In this document: piece by piece, positions 46,811 through 57,785 of the stretch
Position numbering within the stretch: position 1 is the first letter of the stretch
Layout of the letters: each line of letters begins with the position of its first letter
Assembly (NCBI GenBank): GCA_030867875.1
Contig: JAOWCC010000577.1
Span: 91,121,740 to 91,185,739, forward strand
DNA: 64,000 bases
Direction: 5' to 3'
Source of the DNA: Actinernus sp. WN-2022
Lineage: Eukaryota > Cnidaria > Anthozoa > Actiniaria > Actinernidae
Notes under the pieces: generated by a model
Database searches by the model: none
Seen by the model: the letters and a program-made list of their open reading frames with translations, nothing else
Told to the model about the DNA's origin: nothing
Position numbers and translations under genes: made by a program

Positions 46811-47127
46811 TCACCTGACAAATATCAGCGATTGTTAAACACATCGTAACATTGTCCAAACATGGTCATTCACCCTCAATATCTGTCACCTCCACATGAC
46901 AGATAACCTGCGATAGCGGTCATCCGAACGAATTTAACAGTTGTTTTTCTTCCTGCGAAATCCTGAAATGTTTCAAACACGTAAGACAACAAATTCTGTT
47001 CACAGAGAACACAAAGGCAACAACAATGAGTATTGAAGATTTTCAATACAATGTTAATGGTAAATCCACTCGCAAATGCTCAAATCGGATTCAGCCCGAA
47101 TACATTACATGAAGAAAACTTATTGGG

Positions 47128-47165
47128 TTTGCCGTCTATTGAGCGATTCCAATCCTGTCATTAGT
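47128..47165 (+). repeat. 38-bp dispersed repeat, copy 2
   Basis: Same orientation as copy 1 at 24106, two substitutions. Confidence 0.7.
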
Positions 47166-47807
47166 AGCGCGTTTGTGGTGGTGAGTAAATTATACCTTGT
47201 TTGCAGTTAATTTGCTCGTAAGAGTGCCTATGGGATCTTTGAAATATCAAATAGAGTGTCAAGAGGTTGTACTTACTTTCTTCATCTGAACCCCAAAGTA
47301 TAGATTGTTTTAGACAACTTCGAAAAGTTGAAGCAAATTCGTGAATCAACAAATTTCACTCCTGAGACGACCACCATGGCCATTCCTTTAGGCAGCAAAT
47401 GTCCAACATGTTTTCATCGTTTCTTGGAGGCAACAAGTGGAGAAAGCCAACCGCAAGCGGCTCAACACAGAAGTACCAGCACTTCATCTAATCTTTCATG
47501 CGAATAACTAACAGCCACTGGATTCCCTTTTTGCTTGTGTTTTTAACATTTGAAATAACTTTAACTAAGAATGTTATGAACTGAAAGATACTTTGAATCC
47601 GATTATTAGAGCATTTGTGGGCTTTTTCGAACTGTTTTCTAACCATCGACTCACATTGAAAATGTTTACTTCGCTCAGTCTGCACAAGGTGCCAAAACTG
47701 CGCACAAACATGGCACGGCAACAAAATAAAAATGTACCTTTTACGAGTGTTTTGCCTTTTGGTAAAAACTGTGTTTTGTTAGATACATGTGTTGAATATT
47801 AATAAAA

Positions 47808-47892
47808 CAATTATCCTTCTCGATCTTGCGGAATATCACCCGACTTTAGCTAAGTATCTGCCGATATTCCGTGCGAGCTCGCAGGATAATTG
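47808..47892. repeat. Hairpin (85 bp)
   Basis: CAATTATCCT mirrored by AGGATAATTG, inner GGAATATC mirrored by GATATTCC. Confidence 0.65.
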
Positions 47893-48491
47893 CTCCGCAA
47901 TACACCCCGTGAGCGAATGAAAATACGTTAAAGTTTACAAGAAAAATAACCTACATTGTTGCTTTGAAATATGAACTCATGTTTGTCCTTGGACATTATC
48001 TGTTCCTTGAAACTTAGTTTTCCTCGAGCTTCGCTTCTCGCAACAGGTAATATCTCGGACAAATGTAAGTGCATGCATGCATATTTCAACGCTACGAGTA
48101 CGTTGTTTATATATCCTTCCAAACAAACTCCAACAACATCACACTTTTATCCATTGATATAATACTAGTACTTTATTAGATTTGTAATTTTTGTAATCTA
48201 CTCTGTATAAATAATCTAAATTGATTTACAATCTCATGTCGTTTTGTCTCGAACACTAAATCAGACCGATATGGCCCTTGTCCATACACGTCATTAAATA
48301 CGTTGTAATACATTATATACATGGTACGTTAGGAGCACTTTAAATAGAATACACTTCGTCTTAATAAAGACCTCTCGCACGCCAGTTTTGCGCGCATACC
48401 TAACTCTGTACCAGAAATAATTTACCAATAGCTTACTGCCACGTCATCCATTGTCATTAATGTGCCAACCATTGGTTCCTGACACAAAGTA

Positions 48492-48870
48492 GCCTGCTAT
48501 GCAGACGTATTTTTTCACTCATAAATTCGAAGAAAAAAGTAACGTCTGCTTACCCGAGCGCTTAATTAGTTTCCAATATGCACACCTCATTGTGTTATGG
48601 ACCAATCTGATTTTACCTTCCATAACCTGGAAAGTGACGTAATGTTGCATTTAAAAGATTTCAGACAATACATTTGCCATTGACCAATCATAAGAGAGTG
48701 TTCACTGGCGCGCCAATTCACTAAAATTCTAACAATGGTTTTGATTGGTAAAATAAAACAAACGTGCTGACGTCGTGCTTGCATATTGGAAACTAATTAA
48801 GCGCTCAGGTAAGCAGACGTTACTTTTTTCTTCGAATTTATGAGTGAAAAAATACGTCTGCATAGCAGGC
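48492..48870. mobile_element. MITE D, copy 2 (379 bp, uninterrupted)
   Basis: Ends GCCTGCTATGCAGACGT and inverse. The body runs from CCAATATGCACACCTCATTG to a TTGCATATTGG mirror. A complete reference copy for the one at 7139. Confidence 0.88.
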
Positions 48871-48938
48871 CTTTTGAAATCATGGTTGGTACATTAGCAT
48901 AACAATTGTAATGTTTATCAACACGAAGTATCACAAAA

Positions 48939-49117
48939 GGACATTTTCATTATGGCGACATTTTACTACAATTAACATAATCCTTTCCGATTATTTTTCT
49001 CATTCTAATTTCTCAACTCCTTTGAGAGTTCCGAGACTATGGTCCAAATGAACGGAACAAAAGAATCCGCGCAAAGCGCTCTGGTAGTTGTAGTGTGACA
49101 TCATTATACAAATGTTC
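48939..49117. mobile_element. MITE F, copy 2
   Basis: Matches 11291-11472 in the same orientation, including GGACATTTTCATTATGGCG and CTCTGGTAGTTGTAG. Confidence 0.8.
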
Positions 49118-49219
49118 TATTCAGGAGGGTGTTTCGTGACCATTCCTACGCAAGCGCAGTTCTGACATGCTTTAATTTGAACGGCAAAAAAATCATCTAG
49201 ATTTGTCTCGATAAAATAG

Positions 49220-49312
49220 ATCAAGATAAAGCCCGGTTTCGATGATCGCTTTGATCGCTTAAAAAAGTACTCGGCGATCGTAATGATCATATGCAAACTG
49301 GACTTTAGAATT
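49220..49312. repeat. GATCGC-type MITE copy (93 bp)
   Basis: Ends TAAAGCCCGGTTTCGATGAT and ATGCAAACTGGACTTTA are inverted with a few mismatches, around GATCGC units. Confidence 0.65.
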
Positions 49313-49502
49313 TAACGATTTTCGCCCGCAAAGGATTGTGGGTAAAGTATAATCCGCCATCTTTTCCAGTACAGTGAATTGCAGTATTTGGTTCTTTCAC
49401 CATTTAGAAAGCAGTTACGAAGTTTACATTTACCAGTTTGTTTACCTCTATTCACCCTCACACAAAAGCCAGGCTGCATAAATAATACTTCTAACAAACA
49501 GA

Positions 49503-49618
49503 CCTTATATGCATGATGATATCACGCTTTTGTGATCACCACCAACTCTCACTTTGGCACAACATTTCCTCTCTTGAGGCTTGGTGGCGAACAAAAAAGC
49601 GTGACATCACACATAAGG
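49503..49618. repeat. Hairpin MITE (116 bp)
   Basis: CCTTATATGCATGATGATAT then CACGCTTTTG and CACCACCA, mirrored by TGGTGGCGAACAAAAAAGCG and ATAAGG. Confidence 0.7.
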
Positions 49619-50581
49619 CTGTTACTATCATTGTTTGTGGAGTCGGAACATAATTCTAAATTAATCTGCATAATTAAGCAATATTTCTAAACAAATTAGG
49701 TCATCTATTAATAACCAATTATCATATATTATATTACGTAATTTAAAATTATTTTCTGGACGGATCACCATTTTCTCTCTACTTATAGACCAAATGCAAT
49801 AATGGTGATGTCCTTACAATGTCATTGTTGAATGCCTCCATATTAAAGAGTACAGTAGTGATACTGTGAAGTTTGGCTGTGATAATGTGAAATGATACAA
49901 AGTTATTATTTTTCTAGTTTTTAAAAGCTGATATATTTGCAGCAACTGAACAATTTAGCTTGTACATTTATTGTCCTAATTCAGGTCACCAGACTTTTCC
50001 CTTGAGTAATATTTTTTCTGTATCCTAAAAGGAAATGTATAAATTTCTCTAATTGGAAAACAAGGCACTGAATCCTCTGGAGAGCTGTCACATGATCTGA
50101 ATTGGGACAACAAATGTACAAACTAAATCGGTCAATTGAATTCCATGGCATATTCTAATAAATGGTGATATTCATTTTACCAAGTAACCTAACATGTGAC
50201 TGACTAGCCTCGTTTTCATGATTAGGGCAGCCATTTTTGCACAAGGTCTATTATCTATTACATTACTACATACTCAATACTTTTATATTTAATCAAAATA
50301 ATTTATATTAGTAGCTATGTAGTAGAGTACTTTTGGATTAAGGTTTATTTCTTGCACGTTCTTGGCAAGTCATTCAAGAGGAGCATTTTATAAGCTTGGT
50401 TCAGTCTAGCGACTTCAACACCGCAGGAGTCTGGGTACGAGATTCAGTGACGCATGCGCACACTTCGTGCCAGACACTGCTTACAATGCTTTACATACTG
50501 ACGCGACACATGATTTCACTTATTGCGGTTTGTTTGCTGTCACTCAACCAAGCATGGTTCTAACTGGCCGCTTTTGGCACC

Positions 50582-50750
50582 TAAAGCCTGCTTCACACTA
50601 GCGGCATAAGCGCAAGCAACATACGCAGACGCAGTAATGAACTGATCATTAGCGGCGCTTGTTCTTATCTCACAATTACGGCACGACGTCTGCGTATGTT
50701 GCTTGCGCTACGTTTGCGTCGCTAGCGGAGAAGTGTCTATCGTACGACCT
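50582..50750. repeat. Hairpin MITE (CGCAAGCAACATACGCAGAC arms)
   Basis: CACTAGCGGCATAAGCGC and the following 20 bp pair with the right half (GTCTGCGTATGTTGCTTGCG then CGCTAGCGG). Confidence 0.75.
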
Positions 50751-51185
50751 CCTTATAAGGAAGTACAATAGGCCGCCATATGTACGTGTAGAGGGTTACT
50801 GAAGTACGTGAGGGAGGTCACTGATGTACGTACAGGAGACTTGTCCCAGCTTTCGATTGACCGTGAGTTTTCCAAAATGGCGTAGGAAAGCGGCCATGAA
50901 TCTTTTCGAGTCCCACTCGTTTAATAAGCCATTTTGAAACTTTCAGTCTCACAAAATAAGTAGAGACTTATTCCCTTTTACCGAAACTTCACATGCACTA
51001 ACACTAAACCGTCAGTAAACAAGTTCCCAGGTAAACGACGAGGTCTCACCCACCTAGAGCTAGGGTTCACAGGTAAACAACGAGTTCACTGACTTAGGGC
51101 TAGGATTTATGGGCAAATGACGAGTTTAAACCAAAATATAGAGGGGGGGGGGGGGGGGGGAATCCAAAATTGAGGGGGGGAAATC

Positions 51186-51253
51186 GTTCTGAGATTCGAA
51201 CCCGAGTCCTCCGATTGTAGACCACGTGTGGTAACCACTACGCTAAGCGACCA
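51186..51253 (-). repeat. tRNA-like sequence (degenerate SINE head or tRNA pseudogene)
   Basis: On the minus strand, TAGCGTAGTGG (A box) and GGGTTCGAATC (B box) have tRNA-like spacing. The T stem does not pair, and no acceptor partner strand is found, so it is not a working tRNA. Confidence 0.6.
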
Positions 51254-51639
51254 TCAGTATTCGGTTTGTGACTAATTTTAATACATAACACTACCCGCAA
51301 ACTGCGAGTCTCCTGTGCGTACATCAGTGACCCTACACGTACATCCTTATAAGGAAGTCATACGACAGATACTCTTGCGCAAGTGAGAACCAGGCATAAA
51401 ACATTCGAATAAAGCGCTCTACAATTTGTTGCGTACCGATTCATATTTTATCCAACGCTAGGTAGAGGATAAACCCACCCATTCGATCAAAAGAAGCCGA
51501 ACTCCAGGTGAAGAAAATCAGTAAGCCTGAATTTCAGCCGTCTCCTCTCATTCGTTATTCAGACAGCTGAAATTCAGGCTAGGGTCGCGTAAATGTGAAA
51601 AGCACTATAAGCTATGTGCTAAGAGTTTCAGGCACTCCT

Positions 51640-51790
51640 AGATCCCAAAGCTGTGGGAGATGCAGGATTCTCTGAAGGCTCAAAGGGGGTTCGATCATGG
51701 CAACTTCTTTGTTTCTCTTTATAAACGGAGGGAAGAGAAGGGAGGTTCGATCGAATCCCCCCCCCCCGTCACCCCCTGGATTCTCCGCAG
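51640..51790. repeat. Relative of the 8790 repeat, minus orientation
   Basis: Minus-strand GAGAATCCAGGGGGTGACGG followed by a G-run and TTCGATCGAACCTCCC. Inner inverted copies of GGTTCGATC. Confidence 0.4.
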
Positions 51791-52819
51791 CAAATGCAAA
51801 CAAGATCCTTGTTATAAATATCTGGCATTACTTTTACTTTACTCCGAGCATTTATATCTACATTTACCTTACATTGTTTTTGCATTTGAATTTGCAAGGA
51901 AGATATTTTTCATAACCTACATTATTTGCTCCGTTGTTCAACGTAATCGCGATCTCCCGACGTTTAGGTCGGCAATGATACTGTCGTCCTAGTTTGTCAT
52001 TACTTTATATGACATCATTATGTACAGAACATTCGTACGTATCAAAAGATATTGGCCTATTCAGCTATTGCCAGTTACTGGAAATTTCTAGTATTTTGTA
52101 TTTTGTCTTCGAGTCTGATATTATATAAATTATTCACTTGTCTGAAGTCGAATTAACAATCAACAAATTATTCTGACGTAATCAAATGGATGTTTAATAA
52201 ATGAATTAAATAAAAGTGAATGCATTGAATGTTAGCCTTATTGAAAATTCGAATATATAATGACGTCATTCATAAACGCATCAAAGCGAGGCAATTGTCC
52301 CAGCTTGTCACAGGAAGAGAAAAATCTACAGTCGATGGCGGAAATAACGTTAATTTCCTTATGACATACAAGAACACAACAGTGTGCTACGACAGAAACT
52401 TCAACATTTCTGACAGAACCCTTTTTTTTCTCTTTGGGACAACTGGCCTCGCTCTGATACCATTGTTACCAGACTTCTTGCCGCGCAGGCATAATATATG
52501 AATAAGGTGCATGTATGGTCACGTGATCGATGACCTACAGTTAAAGTACACCTTGCAGTTCAAGAAGCAAGACATTAGTGGCAGAATATGCGAAGCAACG
52601 AGGTAACTGAATATTCTAAAAGCCACTCTTCACCTAGCCTGATTTTCAGACGGTCGAGGTCGTCCGCTCACTTCCTCCCACCTCCCCGTCTGATGGACTT
52701 TGACAGAAACCGTGTTCCTGACGTCATTTCATTTCGACCAATCAGAGCTAAGGTTTTCTTTTTAGAGAACTGAGGTATGCATGGAATGTCTAGTGCAGCC
52801 TGCATGAAGGTGAAGCCAA

Positions 52820-53225
52820 ATGACGGACGATACAAACGGACTTGATATGGCTTTGGAGAAAGCGTGCGAAACTTTCGACATTTCTGAATTATTTCCCGAA
52901 CAGAGAAAGGCATTATTATACTTCGTTTCCCGGAAGGACCTTTGCTACCACAGCTGCATCTATAAGGCAACGACCAGGTCGAGAATCGAGAGAGGAGAAA
53001 TTATGTAGTCTTCTACAACTTCTACAGATCGTCAGAATCACGGCTCTTTCATGCACTGCAGAATGTTCTAAAGCTTCAAACTTACAGAAACAGAACGTGG
53101 AGAAACATGTTGTCCTCAGACGTGTACCGGGAAAATCTGATAGGAAGCGCTATCGATATCGCATTGTTTATGAATCTACTAGCTACGGGCTTTGGAAAAT
53201 CATTAATCTTCCTCGACCACTTTGT
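52820..53225 (+). pseudogene. RecQ-like helicase fragment, left arm and centre
   Basis: A frame from ATG at 52820 reads MTDDTNGLDMALEKACETFD, then ISELFPEQRKALLYFVSRKD, which resembles the start and Q-motif/EQR segment of RecQ-family DNA helicases. About 240 bp further on, in another frame (53182-53202), lies ATGFGKS followed by LIF, which fits helicase motif I (Walker A, usually PTGxGKS). Both are on the plus strand in the expected order. The gap could be an unspliced intron or decay, and I see no clean splice sites. Walker B and later motifs are absent. It could also derive from another SF2 helicase. Confidence 0.6.
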
Positions 53226-53789
53226 ATGCCGTATTAAAATGTAATGTCTCCTAGAATGTTGTCATTTAGAAGACCAAATATTTCATGAAATGTAATGATT
53301 TTTTTACAGCAGTGAACACACATACTGAGTATGTCATGGTAATAGTTTCACGACATTTGGGCAACACACTTTATTTTGACAAATATTGCTGTCCTAAAAG
53401 CTGAAATATCTTAGCTTTTTCGCCTTAAGACTATATCTTTCATGGAATGGCATGATTTTTTTACAGGAGTGAACACATATAGTGAATAGGTCATGCTAAA
53501 AGTTGGATTACATTTGCCTAAATATTTATGTTATCAGAATTTTGAACAGTCTTGATTTTGACAAATTGTAAAGTACAACAAATCCGGTAGTTAGATCAGT
53601 GTTGTGACCATGCGCTTGAAATACTGTACGAAAAATCCTATTTAAAAAGTTCCTGCTGCCCAAAAAACCAGAGCAACTCAAACAGGATATGGTTAGGGTT
53701 AGTTCTGAGAAATCGACATAAGTTTGAAGCTGTAAAACATAAGAATTCTGCAGTGCAGGAAAGTGCGTGATTCTGGCGAGCTGTACCAG

Positions 53790-53974
53790 AAGGCTACATA
53801 ATTTCTCGATTCTCTACCTGGTCGTCGCCTATAGATGCAGCTGTGATGGCCAAGGTCCTTCCGGGAAACGAGGGGTAATATTGCCTTTCTCTGTTCGGGA
53901 AATAATTCAGAAATGCCGAAAGTTTCGAACGCTTTCTCCAAAGCCATATCAAGTCCGTTTGTATCGTCCGCCAT
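53790..53974 (-). pseudogene. RecQ-like helicase fragment, right arm copy
   Basis: The inverted copy starts MADDTNGLDMALEKAFETFG, then ISELFPEQRKAI, and drifts after SRKDL. Most differences from the left-arm copy keep similar residues. The Walker A part is not repeated in this arm. Confidence 0.62.
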
Positions 53975-54188
53975 TTGGATTGTCCTTCATGCAGGCTCCA
54001 CTGGACATTCCACGCATACCTCAGTTCTCTAAAAATAAAACCTTCGCTCTGATTGGTCGAAATGAAATAACGTCAGGAACACGGTTTCTGCCAAAGTCCA
54101 TCAGACGGGGAGGTGGGAGGAAGTGAGCGGACGACCTCGACCGTCTGAAAATCAGGCTACTCTTCACCGAGATTGAAGAGAATAATTA

Positions 54189-54717
54189 TTTTAGTATATA
54201 CCAACGTGGTAACCTCGAAATAGCCATCAAAACACTATTAAGAGATTGTCGAAAAATATTCCCGATTTATTCTGAAATGTGACACAGTAAACGCACGCGC
54301 TTATACAAACTCGACTCAGGCCATTCAGTTCAAGTAAAAGGCGAGGCAAAGTACATGAGTTGAAGGTCTTACAGTTCTAAAAGTGCCGTGAAATGTGTCA
54401 AAGTTGTTTACCAGCATTCGATCAAGGCCAAAGACCAATCAATCAAATGTTTAACTGGTTACTGTGAAATCAAATGGTTACTGCCTAACAACCAACTTCA
54501 ACTTAAATATAATTATCATTTGCATGAAATGTTGTTCACTTTTATCGACTACACATATTAATTCGTTAAAACTGAAGGAGTAAATTGTTAGTATACGAAT
54601 TTTAAAATGAACCCCCCTTCACGAGAAAGAGTATGTCGAAATTAGTAATTTCACCAATGAAAGCGAACCAATCAGAATTCTCGATCTACCAAGGCACCGA
54701 GTTGGTATATACTAATA
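54189..54717 (+). mobile_element. TTTTAGTATA element 2 (about 530 bp)
   Basis: Ends TTTTAGTATATACCAAC and GTTGGTATATACTAAT, with CCAATCAGA 49 bp from the right end. Just to its left is a hairpin remnant (CTCTTCACCGAGATTGAAGAG minus the inserted MULE), so it has the same plan as the elements at 8304 and 61084. Confidence 0.7.
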
Positions 54718-55710
54718 TGAATTATCATTAATTATCATTTATTTTTATTTATAATTCAAAAACTCATGAATAATTAATGAAGCAAAAACAAAGGAAATCA
54801 ATGACTGTGAAGACATTTTATACCTGATAAAATTTCATCCTAATTTACATAAACTTTTAGCTTGGATTTTCTCGACCAAAATAACTGAAAAAAGGTCTCT
54901 TTACCCTCTTTACATGTTAATGTTTTTGAAGTCGTTTAATAAACTCGCAGCAAATTTTGGGCCTTTATCAGTGAATTTCTAATTAGGATGAAACTTTATA
55001 TAAAATTTCATCCTACTAAAAAATATTTTCTTTATGTCATTCCCTTGAGATTTGCGTCTTTCTTTCATTACAATTATCATTTGCATGAAATGTTGTTCAC
55101 TTTTATCGACTACACATATTAATTCGTTAAAACTGAAGGAGTAAATTGTTAGTATACGAATTTTAAAATGAACCCCCCTTCACGAGAAAGAGTATGTCGA
55201 AATTAGTAATTTCACCAATGAAAGCGAACCAATCAGAATTCTCGATCTACCAAGGTCACCGAGTTGGTATATACTAATATGAATTATCATTAATTATCAT
55301 TTATTATTATTTATAATTCAAAAACTCATGAATAATTAATGAAGCAAAAACAAAGGAAATCAATGACTGTGAAGACATTTTATACCTGATAAAATTTCAT
55401 CCTAATTTACATAAGTAAACAAGTCCAAGGACTACAGAAAAGCTGATCGAACAACGTATATATTGATAATTCTACGATTTTCTTGGATTTTCTCGGCCAA
55501 AATAAGTCGTATCGCCAAAATAACTGAAAAAAGGTCTCATTACCCTCTTTACATGTGAATGTTTTTGAAGTCATTTAATAAACTCGCAGCAAATTTTGGG
55601 CCTTTATCAGTGAATTTCTAATTAGGATGAAACTTTATTTTAAACTTCATCCTACTAAAAAAAATGTATTTATGTTATTCCCTTGAGATGTGCGTCTTTC
55701 TTTCATTAAA
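54509..55710 (+). repeat. Tandem duplication, about 0.6-kb unit
   Basis: Unit 1 (54509-55068) and unit 2 (55069-55710) match with very few substitutions over long runs. Unit 2 has extra segments near 55416-55482 and 55506-55523. The duplication includes the right end of the TTTTAGTATA element at 54189. Confidence 0.9.
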
Positions 55711-55799
55711 GCGTTTTTGAAGCCGTTTAAAACACTCACAGCACGTGTTTTATCAAGTCTAAAAATTCTCGCTATAAACACTGCTGTTCGTGTTGTAAA

Positions 55800-56436
55800 C
55801 AGTACTTATTATTATTATTACTACTACTATTAATAAATATCATTATTATTATTATTAATTATTATTAAGTATTACTATTATTATTAAATATTATGCTTAT
55901 TATTAAATAGTACTATTATTATTAAATATTATTATTATTATTGGTATTATTACTACTACTATTATTAGTATTAAATATTATTATTATTATTACTACTACT
56001 ATTATTAGTATTAAATATTATTATTACTACTACTATTATTAGTATTAAATATTATTAGTAGTAGTAGTATAGGTAATAGCCCTCGAATTTTTAAACTTGA
56101 TAAAACACTGCTCTTCGTGTTTTAAACAGTACTTATTATTATTATTACTACTACTATTAATACTACTACTACTATTATTAAATATCATTATTATTATTAT
56201 TAATTATTATTAAGTATTACTATTATTATTAAATATTATGCTTATTATTAAATAGTACTATTATTATTAAATAGTATTATTATTATTTTTGGTATTATTA
56301 CTACGACTATTATTAGTATTAAATATTATTATTATTATTACTACTACTATTATTAGTATTAAATAGTATTATTATTATTACTACTACTACTATTATTAGT
56401 ATTAAATATTATTAGTAGTAGTAGTATAGGTAATAG
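55800..56436. repeat. Compound ATT/ACT microsatellite, itself duplicated
   Basis: ATT, ACT and AAATATT units. The blocks 55797-56075 and 56127-56436 repeat the same series of irregular units and both end GTATAGGTAATAG. Confidence 0.9.
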
Positions 56437-57735
56437 CATAATGTGTAATGATATTTGGCATAAATACCGCGAGTGATATTTCAAAATTGTTCGTAATATC
56501 ACGAGCCGCTTCGGCGAGTTTATAATAAGACCTAAGAAATTTACTGAAAAAGACAATCAGAGTTTGAGCTAATGACAAGTGAAAATCCTGTAAGTGTGCG
56601 TTTGGCAGATAATTTAGCTTATCAAATTGAACAGCCAAATCTCAAAGAAAGGCTTAATAATCGACTGGAGCTGAGAGAGAATGGCTACAATTAACCTGTT
56701 AAAAAAGTCAATTTCTGGTACATTGACACTAGCAAAGAGCGAAGTTTGATTTCAGGCAGTTCATATCGAGCACAACTGAAGTCAAACAATAAGACAGTTG
56801 TCACTTCGCTGTATTATTTTAAAAGGCAGTAACTGTTAATACGTCTCAAAACCAGAAAACTGAACGACACTGTCGCAGCTGAAAATGAAATTCCAAGTTC
56901 TTTAAACTTTATAGAACAAGCAAGTATTTTTCTTTAGGTATTAACTTGAACAAGATAATTTGAATCAACTGCTCACGCCACGGCAACGGGTCACATGCGA
57001 CCTAGTTTCCAAATATTTCAATAATGGCTTAAAAAGAAAACAATTTAAAGAAACTTTAAAAGTCAACTTGGCTTACTTTGTTGGTATTTTGTCCTTGTAT
57101 AATGTCAGCTGTTCCTGGGCAGTTGTTTAAGCGAGATGAACGTCAATTTTCGGTCCCGTTTTCATTCACTGAATCAAACTTTCCTCGTCTGTCAACTGCA
57201 TGGTCACTCGAAGACTTGAAAATCACTTTGAACTTTCTCAAATCACCCCAAGATTCGATTACCAGAGGCACAGATGACATTGCTGTTCATTTCTATACTA
57301 TACTCTTCAATTTTAGCCACCAAAAGCCAGGCATTTGCCACCGTAAACTTCAGTAGCTTTGTAGTTTTCTGCACCCGCTCGGCGACCTGTAACCGAGCTT
57401 CAAACCGGGGGAGCACCACTTGCATAATAAAGGGTAGGTATGTGAGGTGTTGTATTCAGAGCCCGACCCGGTTTGCAAAAAATAAATAAAAGGTATTCTT
57501 ATTAACCAGAATTTCCATGAAATTTAGGAAAATCAACCCAAATTGATAGATGATTTGCTCCAAAACAAGACTTGGTTTGCGAAATTGGGGTCAAACCTGG
57601 ACAAGGTACCGCCGCACATCTCACTTACGTCATGTACGTGAGTGGCCCCCTTGGAGTTTGTAATTTCACTATTACGTTGAAATACCACTCCTCTTAGCCA
57701 ATCAGATTGCAGAAATTTCTTAGGTCATGTTATAA
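56437..57735. repeat. Probable insertion inside the ATT/ACT microsatellite
   Basis: The microsatellite resumes at 57736-57785. The left edge GCATAATGTG and right edge CATGTTATAAC are weakly inverted, and CCAATCAGA lies about 35 bp from the right edge. Non-coding as far as I can read. Confidence 0.4.
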
Positions 57736-57785
57736 CTATTATTATTGCTACTACTACTATTATTATTATTAAATATTATTATTAT

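Larger units (their letters stand above)
46073..48491. other. No gene recognised
   Basis: Only the weak MITE candidate at 46365-46810, the 38-bp repeat and the hairpin at 47808. Confidence 0.5.
49619..52625. other. No gene recognised
   Basis: Contains the hairpin at 50582, the tRNA-like sequence at 51186, a G-run near 51145 and the repeat at 51640. The segment 51015-51078 is inverted relative to 23109-23162. No exon supported. Confidence 0.5.
52635..54159 (+). mobile_element. Mutator-like element with captured RecQ-like helicase fragment (Pack-MULE-like)
   Basis: Seen: 1525 bp ending in inverted TAGCCTGATTTTCAGACGG and flanked by a perfect 9-bp direct repeat CTCTTCACC (52626-52634 and 54160-54168). 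The terminal inverted repeats are unusually long (about 450 bp each, to about 53085 and from about 53705) and are close in sequence. Known: a 9-bp target duplication and long inverted repeats are typical of the MuDR/Mutator superfamily. There is no transposase. Each arm contains the start of a helicase-like frame (see the pseudogene entries). Inference: a non-autonomous MULE that picked up a gene fragment at DNA level. Confidence 0.88.

Noticed and set aside
51186..51253. A functional minus-strand tRNA
   Set aside because: A and B boxes are visible but the T stem mispairs and there is no matching acceptor strand.
52820..53225. A working RecQ helicase gene
   Set aside because: Only the N-terminal segment and a Walker A-like motif are present, in different frames, inside a transposon; later helicase motifs are missing.
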